Assembly: GCA_004193555.1 (NCBI GenBank)
Contig: RPGP01000001.1
Span: 668,780 to 732,779 of the forward strand
Length of the DNA stretch: 64,000 bases
Reading direction: 5' to 3'
From: Desulfobacteraceae bacterium Eth-SRB1
GTDB taxonomy: Bacteria; Desulfobacterota; Desulfobacteria; Desulfobacterales; ETH-SRB1
Shown one piece after another: positions 50,070 through 58,792 of the stretch (position 1 is the first letter of the stretch; the number at the start of each line of letters is the position of its first letter). A program made the position numbers and the translations under genes. Under the pieces are notes generated by a model. The model was not told the origin of the DNA and ran no database searches. It worked only from the letters and a program-made list of their open reading frames with translations.

Positions 50070-50757
50070 CAACATTGAATTGCGTGCAAATATTCGAAAT
50101 ATTTCTGTGCGCAAGCGTATGCAGCAGTTTATATCTGAGCAGGTTTACAGAGAAATCAAAAATTCACCAGACGCCTTAAGACCGACATACCAGGAAGCAT
50201 CCATCCTTTTTGCCGACATTCGAGGCTTTACCCGGATGTCACAGGCAATTTCGCCGGAAATTATTGTGTCATATTTGAATAATAATTATTTTGCTCCAAT
50301 GGGAGAAATAGCGTATCAGTTTAACGGAACCGTTGATAAGCATATAGGTGACAGCATTATGGTAGTATTTGGCGCGCCTGTTGCGTACCACGATGATGCT
50401 GTCAGAGCTGTACAAACAGCCATTGCCATGCAAAAAAAAGCAAGGAAAATCGACGATGAATTAAAAAAGAAAAACGGCTTAAGACTGCGGATAGGTATCG
50501 GCATATCAACAGGAAATGTATTTTCCGGAATATTAGGTTCACTCAGAAAAAAAGAATTTACGTCGATTGGAATGGATGTAAATATTGCGGCACGGCTGCA
50601 AAGCATGGCAAAGGAAGGCGAAATTCTTATAACTGAAAGAACTTATAATAAGCTGGCTGATGGTGGGATTACAGAAAGTATATCTACAGAAGAATTGCCC
50701 CAGGTTGCGGTCAAGGGTGTTGATGAGCCGTTTAAAGTATATAGAGTAAATGCCTAA
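50016..50757 (+). pseudogene. Response regulator-adenylate cyclase, C-terminal half (detached)
   Basis: Continues the receiver broken at 41350: ILATNKGIDGFLTKPFDN supplies its last helix and the conserved Lys. A linker follows, then a class III nucleotide-cyclase domain with both metal aspartates (ILFADIRGFTRMSQ and KHIGDSIMVVFGAP) and the transition-state residues in GMDVNIAARLQSMA. The catalytic part is intact. An in-frame ATG at 49954, inside the integrase 3' end, could let this half be made as a free cyclase with a foreign N-terminus. The stop lies at a one-ended family A repeat. Confidence 0.88.
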
Positions 50758-50758
50758 A

Positions 50759-50790
50759 CTCGTAAAAAGCTATATTATGCCGCTTCGCGA
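50759..50790. repeat. 32-bp dispersed repeat
   Basis: Starts CTCGTAAAAAGCTATATTAT and continues GCCGCTTCGCGA; identical over 32 bp to 27275-27306 and similar to about 31387. It has only one family A-type end. It marks the junction between the cyclase stop codon and a glycosyltransferase relic. Confidence 0.75.
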
Positions 50791-50800
50791 ACTCGCGGGG

Positions 50801-51345
50801 GACAGGGCTGACAGATTGGAGATCATTGTTGTCAACAGCGGTTCGGAGCAGAATGAAGAAGCGATTGTCAAAGAATTTCAGAAAAAGTATTCCAACATCA
50901 AATACATAAAAACCGATCAGCGTGAAACCGTCTATGCCGCCTGGAATCGAGGCGTAAAGGCAGCGTCCGGGAAATACATTACCAATGCCAACACCGATGA
51001 CCGCCGTCGCGCAGATGCCTGTGAACAGATGAGGCTGTTTCTTACTTTACCCGTGTTCTGGAGACCGATGAAAGCTATTTTGAAGCGATAGAAAATCTTG
51101 GCAAATGCGCAGAGGCTCAAAAGGATTATCTGAAAGCTGCAGAATGGTTTGAACAGGCGCTGAAACTGAAACCGGATGAAATTGGCCTGCTAAATGCGAT
51201 GGGGAATTGTTTTATCCAGGCAGAAGATCTTGCAGGTGCCAGAGAGGTTTATGAGAAATCGCTTCAGCTCGACAACAGCCAGGAGAGTATTGAGATGATT
51301 CTTCGGGAGATGGGGAGGTTGGAAGAGGCGAAGAAGAAAAGATGA
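50801..51345 (+). pseudogene. Glycosyltransferase family 2 / TPR relic
   Basis: The first part reads as a GT2 segment (RLEIIVVNSGSEQNEEAIV; YAAWNRGVKAASGKYITNAN, then TDDR). It then slips frame near 51030, where a TPR segment continues (YLKAAEWFEQALKLKPDE; AREVYEKSLQLDNSQES) to a stop at 51345. The catalytic C-terminal half of the GT2 domain is missing, so this is an internally deleted, frameshifted remnant of a GT2-TPR gene. Its start is lost to a dispersed repeat. Confidence 0.75.
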
Positions 51346-51421
51346 ATGAACATCGAATGAAAAGAAGGTCTTACGCCACGGTTAAATAAGGGCAAGAGAG
51401 ATTTAATGTGATAAATTAAAA

Positions 51422-51485
51422 TTGACATACTTTGCGGGATGCATTATTACCCAGATTAAAATACAACTTTAATCCGGGTAATAAT
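51422..51485 (+). promoter_or_regulatory. Promoter with palindromic operator before the AAA-DUF4143 gene
   Basis: TTGACA (51422-51427), 17 bp, then TATTAC (51445-51450). The -10 lies in the left arm of an 18-bp inverted repeat, ATTATTACCCAGATTAAA (51443-51460), whose right arm TTTAATCCGGGTAATAAT (51468-51485) has one mismatch and abuts the start codon. A repressor bound here would block the promoter. Confidence 0.7.
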
Positions 51486-52664
51486 ATGTATATTCCAAGA
51501 GAGTTGAAAAAAACATTTCAAGCCTGTATCCGGCAATTTCCTGCAGTTTTAATTACCGGACCAAGGCAATCCGGCAAGACAACGTTTTTACAGCATGAAA
51601 TGAAGAATGTTGCCTATGTGACCTTTGATGATCCCTTAAATCGTGATTTTGCCCTGCAGGATGCCAATGGATTTCTGGACCAGTTTGATGAGAAAACTGT
51701 AATCCTTGATGAAATACAATATGTCCCTGAAATTCTACAGTATGTAAAGATAAAAATAGATAAGAACAGAAGCCCCGGCATTTGGATTATGACCGGTTCC
51801 CAGCAATTTCACCTGATGAAAAATGTCAGCGAAACGCTTGCCGGCAGAATTGCTATCCTTGAATTGCCTCCCTTTAGTTTGAACGAGGGCAAAGGCAGCG
51901 CAAGGCAACTTGAAAATATCTTATGGACAGGGCTCTTTCCTGAACCGGCATGTAATCCTCAAAAGCGCGATTTATGGGTTAAGTCATATATTCAAACCTA
52001 TCTGGAAAGAGATATACGTCAGCTTGAGAACATCCGTAATTTTCGTTCTTTTGAAATGTTTGTAAACTTGTCCGCTGCTTTTCATTCTCAGGAATTTCAT
52101 CCGGCGGATCTGGCAAGGGATTGTGGTGTCAGTCAGGCAACCATTAAATCATGGACTAAAATACTTGAAGCAAGTTACCTTTCCATAATGCTCCCGCCAT
52201 TTTTCAAAAATTTCGGCAAACGAGTGGTAAAAACATCAAAATTTTATTTTAATGATCCGTCACTCGTTTGTTACCTGACCCGGCAGCCATCAGCCTTGGC
52301 GACGCTCAGGGGAAGTATGGGAGGGGCGCTCTTTGAGGGTTTGATTATAAGCGAAGTCTGGAAGACTTTTTTTAATTGCGGGAAAAGACCCTCAGCCTTT
52401 TTCTGGAGATCTCAGGGCGGGCTTGAGGTTGATCTGATTATTCAGGCAAAGGGGAAACTATGGCCCATAGAAATAAAGTTGACTTCAACCCCTTCACTCA
52501 ACCATGTAAAAGGGCTTAACCGCTTCAAAGAGATTGCCGGCAGCGATGCTTCACAACAGGGGATAATTGTGTGCAGGATTGATAAAACAAGGAATTTGCC
52601 CGGAAGAAATATTGCGCTTCCATGGTCTGTTTTCTCAGGGTGGCTGAGAGAAATTATTGATTAA
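51486..52664 (+). CDS. AAA ATPase with DUF4143 domain
   Basis: A 392-residue protein of the widespread ATPase-DUF4143 group. Walker A is GPRQSGKTTFLQ, Walker B is VILDEIQYVPE, and the sensor region MTGSQQFHLM follows. The C-terminal DUF4143 part holds WVKSYIQTYLERDIRQLENI, a winged-helix-like LARDCGVSQATIKSW, FYFNDPSLVCYLTRQP and a nuclease-like GGLEVDLIIQAKGKLWPIEI, then K. I start it at 51486, directly after the palindrome; the 51432 frame start lies inside the promoter. The function of the family is not established; members occur as orphan accessory genes, some suspected in toxin-antitoxin-like roles. Confidence 0.9.
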   Translation: MYIPRELKKTFQACIRQFPAVLITGPRQSGKTTFLQHEMKNVAYVTFDDPLNRDFALQDANGFLDQFDEKTVILDEIQYVPEILQYVKIKIDKNRSPGIWIMTGSQQFHLMKNVSETLAGRIAILELPPFSLNEGKGSARQLENILWTGLFPEPACNPQKRDLWVKSYIQTYLERDIRQLENIRNFRSFEMFVNLSAAFHSQEFHPADLARDCGVSQATIKSWTKILEASYLSIMLPPFFKNFGKRVVKTSKFYFNDPSLVCYLTRQPSALATLRGSMGGALFEGLIISEVWKTFFNCGKRPSAFFWRSQGGLEVDLIIQAKGKLWPIEIKLTSTPSLNHVKGLNRFKEIAGSDASQQGIIVCRIDKTRNLPGRNIALPWSVFSGWLREIID

Positions 52665-52715
52665 AGCGCCACAGGGAGCAGAAAGTCTAAATCAAGGATC
52701 GAGAAAGGGCGACCA

Positions 52716-52928
52716 ATGAGATTATCGCTGTGCATAATTGTAAAGAATGAAGAAAAAAACCTTGAGCCTTGTATTGAGTCTGTGAGACCTGTCATCGATG
52801 AAATCATCGTGGTGGACACAGGTTCTGCTGATGATACCAGAAAAATAACCGAAAAACTGGTAGCAAAGGTATTTGAGTTTTCATGGTGCGATGACTTTGC
52901 CGCCGCGAGAAATGAATCGATTAAATAT
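52716..52928 (+). pseudogene. Glycosyltransferase family 2, N-terminal fragment
   Basis: Encodes about 70 residues of a GT2 enzyme: SLCIIVKNEEKNLEPCIESV, then DEIIVVDTGSADDT, then WCDDFAAARNESIKY. The frame is then broken by a family A element at 52929 and stops at 52994. After the element the sequence does not resume a recognisable GT2, so the rest was lost. A ribosome site (AAAGGGCGA) is weak. Confidence 0.8.
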
Positions 52929-53061
52929 AACTGTTTCGTAAAAAGTCAGAAAATACCATTTTTCGTCATTCCGGCGGAAGCCGGAATCCAGTAAATTCAA
53001 CAACTTCTGGATGCCGGATCAAGCCCGGCATGACGTTCTTGGGACTTTTTACGAATTCATC
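52929..53061. mobile_element. Family A mobile repeat, 133-bp type (copy 3)
   Basis: Exactly 133 bp, as the copies at 23800 and 27130, but in the opposite orientation (TTCCGGCGGAAGCCGGAATC early). The right end is GACTTTTTACGAATTCATC; the left end is a decayed partner ending TTTCGTAAAAAGTC. AAATAT is duplicated (52923-52928 and 53062-53067). It ends the reading frame of a GT2 gene. Confidence 0.85.
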
Positions 53062-53227
53062 AAATATTGTTGTTACAGCATACAAAATTATGTTAAGTAA
53101 AAACCTTAAAAAAATAGAAAAAATGAAGGAAGGACGGAAGGTTGGAAGGTTGGATTATATCAAACAGGTCTACTCAACATAATGAATTATCTGAAAAGTC
53201 TATATAAACGGTTTCCGGTAACCAGCT

Positions 53228-53937
53228 ATGCCTGACGTAACCCAAAAATTATCTGTAGATCTTGAACGGGTATTTTCTGTTGAACAAAGGGAAGCTACCA
53301 AATTTCTGCAGGAACATATTTTTCCAGAGCTTCCAGAAAATCATTTTTTTCTGGTTGGAGATACAGCTCTGGCCTTACGCTTTGGCCACAGACAAAGCGT
53401 TGATCTGGATTTTTTTCTTTTCCACTCAAAAGTACTTATGATGCAGAGATTAAAATCGTTGATAATGTTTTACTGAAACATGATATTTATCACCGAAAGG
53501 ACATCGTTCCAATTGCCGGGCAGTTGCATTGTCAAATTAACAATGTCATGGTTCTGTTTGCTGTATTTCAAAACTTTACAGCGGATCAGGAAAGTGAATT
53601 CTACAAAGTCCCGCTTTATCCGCCGGAAAAAACCGCTTTTAGTTTTGACACTCTCAGCCTTAAAGATTTAGCAGGAATGAAGGCTTTTGCCCGATGCCAC
53701 CGTTCAAAAATGAAAGACCTTGTAGATATTGGGGAAATACTAACACATAGTATCTCTCTACAGGAGATCATTGATGTGGCTGAACGACAATTCGGTTATG
53801 ACATTTCAGGCAAAGAAATCCTCGAATCTTGTCTGAACATTGACGAACCGATTGTGTTTTTAAACAACAAGAATACATCATATTACATTGATTTTCTCAA
53901 AAGAGAAGTTGCAAAATACTATCATGCAAATATTTAA
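53228..53937 (+). pseudogene. AbiEii-type nucleotidyltransferase toxin, frameshifted
   Basis: The first frame (53228-53476) carries the family hallmark GDTALALRFGHRQSVDLDFF. Near 53430, at TCAAAAGTAC, the homology moves to another frame: STYDAEIKIVDNVLLKHDIY, then RKDIVPIAGQLHC, and on to 53937 (LSLKDLAGMKAFARCHRSKM, KDLVDIGEIL). Read through, it would be a full-length AbiEii of about 236 residues, the toxin of type IV AbiE systems. A one-base slip in a run of four A explains the break; sequencing error is possible. Confidence 0.8.
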
Positions 53938-54286
53938 TACTATTACCGCTACAACAATTATTCAGAAAAAACTTCAGGAAAGTTTTCATGAAGTTTTCTG
54001 GGATATCGACACGAATAAGTTGGACATGAAAAATCATTATAAACTCATTATCACACAGGTCATTAATTACGGTTCAGTGCAAATAATCAAGCAGGTATTT
54101 CAACTCTATAGTCGAGAAGCTATAAGGCAAACATTAAAACATCCAATCAGAGGCTCCTGGTTCCCCAAGACATATAAAGCCTTTTGTAATTTATTTGATG
54201 TCGAGCCGGACAAAGCTGCTGTTAATGTAATGTGTATTCGAAAAAAAACGCGTGATAAAGGGACGGACTTGCGGGGCATCCTATAA
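53924..54286 (+). CDS. Small protein of DUF6922-like type beside AbiEii
   Basis: A 120-residue protein. FHEVFWDIDTNKLDMKNHYK, then VINYGSVQIIKQVFQLYSRE and a GSWFPKTYKAFCNLFDV-like end fit small proteins usually encoded with an AbiEii-like nucleotidyltransferase, thought to serve as antitoxin partners. The start overlaps the end of the AbiEii frame by 14 bp, supporting coupling. Name and role are inferred from this pairing. Confidence 0.65.
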   Translation: MQIFNTITATTIIQKKLQESFHEVFWDIDTNKLDMKNHYKLIITQVINYGSVQIIKQVFQLYSREAIRQTLKHPIRGSWFPKTYKAFCNLFDVEPDKAAVNVMCIRKKTRDKGTDLRGIL

Positions 54287-54320
54287 GTAAACAACTCATT
54301 CAAGCAATAGTGAAAACAAT

Positions 54321-54374
54321 GGGGTCACATCCCAGTTAAATAAAAGCGATAACATTTAACTGAGATGTGACCCC
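54321..54374. terminator. Bidirectional terminator-like inverted repeat
   Basis: GGGGTCACATCCCAGTTAAA plus T (54321-54341) mirrors 54354-54374 with a single mismatch over 21 bp and a 12-nt loop. It lies between two convergent genes and overlaps the end of the AbiEi frame. Confidence 0.65.
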
Positions 54375-54943
54375 TCTCCCCGAATAGCTGTGGATGGTGA
54401 TGTCGAGAGCACCAGGTTTGATAAATCAAGAAGAGAACGAAAAACATGCGGGGGATACTTACCGGCCATTTTTGAAAAGAGATTGAAATGCAGCATATCC
54501 AGTTCCAGCTCATCCCTGGCTGGAATGGTTTTACGGGAATAGATAGTATCCAGAATGGCTTTTTCAGGCAAAGCCATGTAAAATCCGTCATGGTAAGTAA
54601 ACCCAAAAAAGAGCGAGGCTGCGATCCTTGAAAATTCAATAGTGATTCCCTGGTACTGAACATTTCGTTTTTTGCCGACGGCGGTACTCAGGGTGATAAC
54701 GGCACATACCGTAGGAGACTGGAGGCTGATGCCATGATAATTCAACGCCCATTCGCAGGAGATGTAAGCCGGTGGTTTCAAAAAGCAACCCACCTCCTCC
54801 ACTTCAGGAAATCCATAAAGGAATGAATTGATATAGTTTCCCCGATTAATACGATGAATTAACCCCTTTTTAACTGCCCGTGATAAAAACATACATGCAT
54901 GAGATGTCACTTTCTCTGCATTCTGTTTGCGGAAAAGCACCAT
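54356..54943 (-). CDS. AbiEi-type antitoxin / regulator
   Basis: A 195-residue protein. The N-terminus is a short winged-helix segment (FLSRAVKKGLIHRINRGNYI), followed by the AbiEi middle domain: YISCEWALNYHGISLQSPTV, then ITLSTAVGKKRNVQYQGITI and LPEKAILDTIYSRKTIPARD. AbiEi proteins neutralise AbiEii and repress their promoter. The helix-turn-helix is shorter than usual at its start. Unlike a normal abiE operon, the AbiEii-like gene next door faces it on the other strand and is frameshifted, so this copy looks orphaned. The last residues run into the terminator palindrome. Confidence 0.82.
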   Translation of the reverse strand: MVLFRKQNAEKVTSHACMFLSRAVKKGLIHRINRGNYINSFLYGFPEVEEVGCFLKPPAYISCEWALNYHGISLQSPTVCAVITLSTAVGKKRNVQYQGITIEFSRIAASLFFGFTYHDGFYMALPEKAILDTIYSRKTIPARDELELDMLHFNLFSKMAGKYPPHVFRSLLDLSNLVLSTSPSTAIRGEGSHLS

Positions 54944-55110
54944 TGATCATTCAGGTGACAGAACGCTTGAACCTCAATAGCGAGCGCATTTTACGCGGCT
55001 TGCTGTAGTATGAAGATTTATCGACATTTTTCATGAAATGTTTGGGCCAAGGATGTGCCGGACTATGCTGCCCTTATGCTTTTGCAACCCAGAAAACTCC
55101 TTTTTATCGT

Positions 55111-55138
55111 TAAAGTTTTTCTATCAAATGGTCGATAA
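55111..55138 (+). promoter_or_regulatory. Sigma-28 (FliA) promoter of flaG
   Basis: TAAAGTTT (55111-55118), 12 bp, then GTCGATAA (55131-55138), close to the flagellar sigma-28 consensus TAAAGTTT-N11-GCCGATAA. It lies 45 bp upstream of the flaG start. Confidence 0.8.
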
Positions 55139-55182
55139 TAAAAATAAGGCGTTAAGAGCGTAATGAAGGAGGGATGTTGAGA

Positions 55183-55524
55183 ATGATTGTAGAAAATGTA
55201 AAAATATTCAATGATGTGCTACGAGAGCTACCCGAGACAAACAGAAAATACGAAGAAAAGCCTCTGGAAAAGGCTGTCGCAGACGATAACCCCTTAAATA
55301 AACGCGAAATAAAACACCTGGTTGAGGAAGTCCAGAATTGTCTTGATAAAATTAATATCAATCTGAAATTTTCCACATACGGTGAAGATAATGAAAGGAC
55401 CTCAGTCACTGTGACCGAAAAAAAGACTGGAAAAATGATACGTGAGATTCCACCTGCGGAACTTCAACAGTTATATCTGAAGATGGACGAACTTGTCGGT
55501 ATGTTTTTTAACCGTACTGTTTGA
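55183..55524 (+). CDS. flaG: FlaG family flagellar protein
   Basis: A 113-residue FlaG, a small protein linked to filament length and flagellin glycosylation loci. The C-terminal domain is typical: LDKININLKFSTYGEDNERT, then SVTVTEKKTGKMIREIPPAE and LYLKMDELVGMFFN. I prefer the ATG at 55183, nine bases after AAGGAGGG; 55174 would leave no spacing. A sigma-28 promoter precedes it. It converges with the fliD-fliS operon. Confidence 0.9.
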   Translation: MIVENVKIFNDVLRELPETNRKYEEKPLEKAVADDNPLNKREIKHLVEEVQNCLDKININLKFSTYGEDNERTSVTVTEKKTGKMIREIPPAELQQLYLKMDELVGMFFNRTV

Positions 55525-55682
55525 CAGTAATAGCTCAATTCACAGAATTTCTCTGTCGTTTGGAACAATCACGTGAACGAATTCCCCTATTCATTTTTGT
55601 CATTTCAACCGAAGGGAGAACGAATCTTAGGACGTTTAACGGATTTTTTCGACAAAATTTACAAAGATAAGTTAAAATTGCT

Positions 55683-56123
55683 TTATATTGACAGGCTAAA
55701 ATATCCCGGAGCATTCATCCGGGAAGGAACGTATCTTTTGATTAGCGCGTGGTTGGTGGAAACCTTTTTCAGATCGCCGTCAACTTTTTTCCTCTCATGA
55801 TCAACAAGCGTTCTTATTTCCAAATCCATAAGCTCTACTTTTTCTATAACCTTCCTGATACTCTTGACAAGGGGTCGGATGCTGTTTTTGTCTCGATGGG
55901 CAATCGATTTCCATATATCTTTCTGAATTCTCTGCTGTGGCGTCAATCTTTTCTCTATGACTTTGAGCTGGTCGATAATGTCCTGTCTTTTTTCTATCCT
56001 AACAGCCACCTGTTCCACCTGGCCCTTTTGGGCCAAGCTTCTGATAGATTCTGTTATGGCCAATAAAAGTTCTGACAGGGTTAATACCTGATTGTAGTAA
56101 GTAAGGATTCCTGTTGTCTCCAT
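55683..56123 (-). CDS. FliT/FlgN-like flagellar protein
   Basis: A 146-residue mostly helical protein (TYYNQVLTLSELLLAITESI; DIIDQLKVIEKRLTPQQRI; VELMDLEIRTLVDHERKKV). Position directly after fliD and fliS and the heptad-like helices suggest a FliT- or FlgN-type export chaperone, but I see no diagnostic motif. The ATG at 56123 has GGGTGA ahead; a GTG at 56135 is an alternative. Confidence 0.65.
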   Translation of the reverse strand: METTGILTYYNQVLTLSELLLAITESIRSLAQKGQVEQVAVRIEKRQDIIDQLKVIEKRLTPQQRIQKDIWKSIAHRDKNSIRPLVKSIRKVIEKVELMDLEIRTLVDHERKKVDGDLKKVSTNHALIKRYVPSRMNAPGYFSLSI

Positions 56124-56164
56124 TGTACTATTCACCCGTTATTGAGCTTCGCTGTTCCCTTTTA

Positions 56165-56605
56165 CTATGCATTGATTCCCTGGGATAATCCCTGGTAGGT
56201 CGATGCGTTGGTCGGTATGATATTTTTCACCTCGGGTTTTGTCGATATCTCTACCCATGCCTCGCAAAGACTTCTCAACATGGAGATGACCTCATTTATC
56301 TTTTTGGCGCCGTCCTTTTCGATTTTGGCCTTGATAAGATGTTTCTCCATGAAAAAATATAAGCTTCGAAGGTTGCCTGCGATTTCGCCACCTTCATCCA
56401 TTTTCAGTGAGCAGCTCAATTCCTGGATAATATCCTGGGCACGGTTGATGTTATTACATTTGGCCTCAATATTGCCTTCCTGGATGCCCTCTCCGGCTTT
56501 CTTTAAAAAATTGATGGCGCCTTCGTAGAGAAGAACCACCAATCTTCCCCGATCTGCTGTGATAATTTCTGTCTGCCTGTACTGTTGTTGACCATAATTC
56601 TGCAT
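56165..56605 (-). CDS. fliS: Flagellin export chaperone FliS
   Basis: A 146-residue FliS, which binds flagellin in the cytoplasm and hands it to the export gate. Family marks are the N-terminal YGQQQYRQTEIITADRGRLV, then LLYEGAINFLKKAGEGI, NINRAQDIIQELSCSLKMDE, then GGEIAGNLRSLYFFMEKHLI and a final helix LRSLCEAWVEI. AAGGAG precedes the ATG. It follows fliD by 48 bp and is surely in one operon. Confidence 0.95.
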   Translation of the reverse strand: MQNYGQQQYRQTEIITADRGRLVVLLYEGAINFLKKAGEGIQEGNIEAKCNNINRAQDIIQELSCSLKMDEGGEIAGNLRSLYFFMEKHLIKAKIEKDGAKKINEVISMLRSLCEAWVEISTKPEVKNIIPTNASTYQGLSQGINA

Positions 56606-56653
56606 GTAAAAATCTCCTTATTAATTAGTGTGAGACCTGAAAGTGTCATTAAA

Positions 56654-58771
56654 TTAGTCTGCCCCGATCCCCGGCAAATTATCCAGCATAGATGTTAGAT
56701 AATCTGTCTGGCCTTGTAGTTGCCCTAATGAAACCTCAAGTCGGGCAAATTTGATGTTGAGACGATTTTCCACTAAGGCGAGCCGCCGTTCTTCTCGTTC
56801 AATTTTGCCATCGATGTTATCTGAAATCTCTTCGTAACGGTTGATAAGAACCGAAACAATTCCCGGATCGGCTGCTGTATATGCTTCGCTTAACTTGTCG
56901 GTTTCATCTCTAATAAGCTCAGCGATCCCGTCAACACCACTCGTCTCGTTCCTGGTAAAAAGATTACAGATCGCTTCAAGGTCATCGCTCATAGCATCAT
57001 TCAGGGTTGCGGAGTCTATAACCCATTTTCCACCCTGATCAGGATCTGTTTTGATGCCTATCTGGCTTAAATGCGTATAGGTATCGACTTCGTCTGTAAG
57101 TCCCGGAACGGGGCTGATCAGGATATCATTGATTTTTTGCCGGACGATCTGGAAGGCATAGTTGCCTATCATTGTGCCGTTGTCTTCCCCTTCCCCTGTT
57201 TCATCATAGGCCATCATTTCATTTATGTAATCTAAAACGGAATTGATCGAATCGACAATGCCCTCGATTTTCGTTTTAACAGCGTTGGTGTCATCGGTTA
57301 TGGATACAGTGGAGGTCCCCGTGCCCGAAAGAGACAGAGTAACTCCGCTGATCAGATCGGAAATCGTGTTGGAACTCCTCTGGATATATTCGCGGCTGTC
57401 TGAGGGATAGCCATCGACTTTGACCATTGCATTCTGCGCTGCCTGAGTCTCATCGAATGTGCCGCCGAAGTTATCCAGTGTGTGAGTGATTGAAGTAATT
57501 TTATAAGCAGCTCCTGTACCATTACCGGCAATGGTCAGGTGATAGGCCGTGGAAAGGCCGCTTCCGTCGTTCAGTATGCCGGCGGTTATACCCGGATTCT
57601 CACTGTCATTATTGATCAGATCCCTCAGTTCAGACAGTGTGGTTCCCGCGGCAATATCAATAGTCCTCTCCCGTCCGTTATAGGTATAGGAAAAGGTCTG
57701 ATCAGTGGATGTTGCTTCCGTGGTGTCCGTGTCTAAAAAACCGGAATGCACCTCCTTTTCCGTCATGGCCATGCCGCTGTCCTGCGCAGCCTGCATATCC
57801 GGGTGCCAAATATCGATGGAAAAGGTGTCATTTTTTTTGACATTCCCTGCGCTGAGTTTTACTTGAACTCCCTGAAAAATGTCCACCAGGGTATCGGCCG
57901 CATAAGTATCATCAAAGGTGATGTCTCCGCTATTACCCTCGTCGTCAGTCCACAGGACTGTGATTTCATCACTCCCTACTACCTGAGCGTCGCCGGAAGA
58001 GGTGACGGTAAAGCAAAAGATCTTGTTTGTGGAGCCGAGATATTGACCGCCCGATACTGCATGGGAAGTTCCGCTCCAGGTCCCCTCTTCAACCGTGTCT
58101 ATCCTGTCTCCAACCCCTGACATGGAAAAATCTACACTGGTATTGTTGGCGCTGATGGAAATGACATTGGAAGAGCCTCCGTTTTTGGCTGTAAGCGCCA
58201 GCCTGAATTCATTTTCACCCGAGCCGTCGTTTATTACTTCCGCATCGACCAGTGTCGATTCAGAATTGATTTCACTCGCTATACCCTGCAGGGTGTAGTC
58301 TCCTCCATCGATGGTTATTGTTTCGTTGCTCCCACCCACGGTTATTTGTATCTGATTCCCATTGCCGGCGTAATCGGCAATGTCTTTGTCGGGCTTTCCG
58401 TCCGAGCCGAGCCGGTGTTTGATGCCGGTTCCCACCTCTACGCTGTGAGCGCCCGGTGTGGCCGAACTGGTATTGGTTGCTGTAAGCACATCTTCATCGC
58501 TCGAGGTGGAAGTTCGGGAATAGAATTCTGCTTCCGAGTTGAAATCACCCGCCACCGATTCCAGGATAAGAAGCCGGCTGTCGAGCCCCTGTGAGGCGGT
58601 AATTTTATCAGACCATTCCTGTTTCCATATGTTGAGGCGGTTGATATGGAAATGTTCCACCTCCATTAATTGATCAACGAGGTCAATCCAGTTCGTGTCT
58701 GATGTAAGGCCCGAGTATTGAACTGTTCCGGCGGTAGCGCTTGTGTCGGCCCCTCCGATTGAAATACTCAT
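56654..58771 (-). CDS. fliD: Flagellar filament cap protein FliD (hook-associated protein 2)
   Basis: Cap at the tip of the flagellar filament that folds incoming flagellin. It is 705 residues, longer than enteric FliD (about 470), with extra outer domains. The N-terminal coiled coil begins VQYSGLTSDTNWIDLVDQLM, then EVEHFHINRL; the FliD_C domain has VKVDGYPSDSREYIQRSSNT, ISDLISGVTLSLSGTGTS and a C-terminal helix ENRLNIKFARLEVSLGQLQG, then YLTSML. CAGGGAG precedes the ATG. A sigma-54 promoter lies 230 bp upstream, separated from the gene by a mobile repeat. Confidence 0.95.
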   Translation of the reverse strand: MSISIGGADTSATAGTVQYSGLTSDTNWIDLVDQLMEVEHFHINRLNIWKQEWSDKITASQGLDSRLLILESVAGDFNSEAEFYSRTSTSSDEDVLTATNTSSATPGAHSVEVGTGIKHRLGSDGKPDKDIADYAGNGNQIQITVGGSNETITIDGGDYTLQGIASEINSESTLVDAEVINDGSGENEFRLALTAKNGGSSNVISISANNTSVDFSMSGVGDRIDTVEEGTWSGTSHAVSGGQYLGSTNKIFCFTVTSSGDAQVVGSDEITVLWTDDEGNSGDITFDDTYAADTLVDIFQGVQVKLSAGNVKKNDTFSIDIWHPDMQAAQDSGMAMTEKEVHSGFLDTDTTEATSTDQTFSYTYNGRERTIDIAAGTTLSELRDLINNDSENPGITAGILNDGSGLSTAYHLTIAGNGTGAAYKITSITHTLDNFGGTFDETQAAQNAMVKVDGYPSDSREYIQRSSNTISDLISGVTLSLSGTGTSTVSITDDTNAVKTKIEGIVDSINSVLDYINEMMAYDETGEGEDNGTMIGNYAFQIVRQKINDILISPVPGLTDEVDTYTHLSQIGIKTDPDQGGKWVIDSATLNDAMSDDLEAICNLFTRNETSGVDGIAELIRDETDKLSEAYTAADPGIVSVLINRYEEISDNIDGKIEREERRLALVENRLNIKFARLEVSLGQLQGQTDYLTSMLDNLPGIGAD

Positions 58772-58792
58772 AAATACTCCCTGTTCAATAGT

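Noticed and set aside
53425..53480. Selenocysteine recoding as the cause of the AbiEii break, suggested by selA in the window
   Set aside because: Homology moves to another frame, so this is a slip, not an in-frame TGA.
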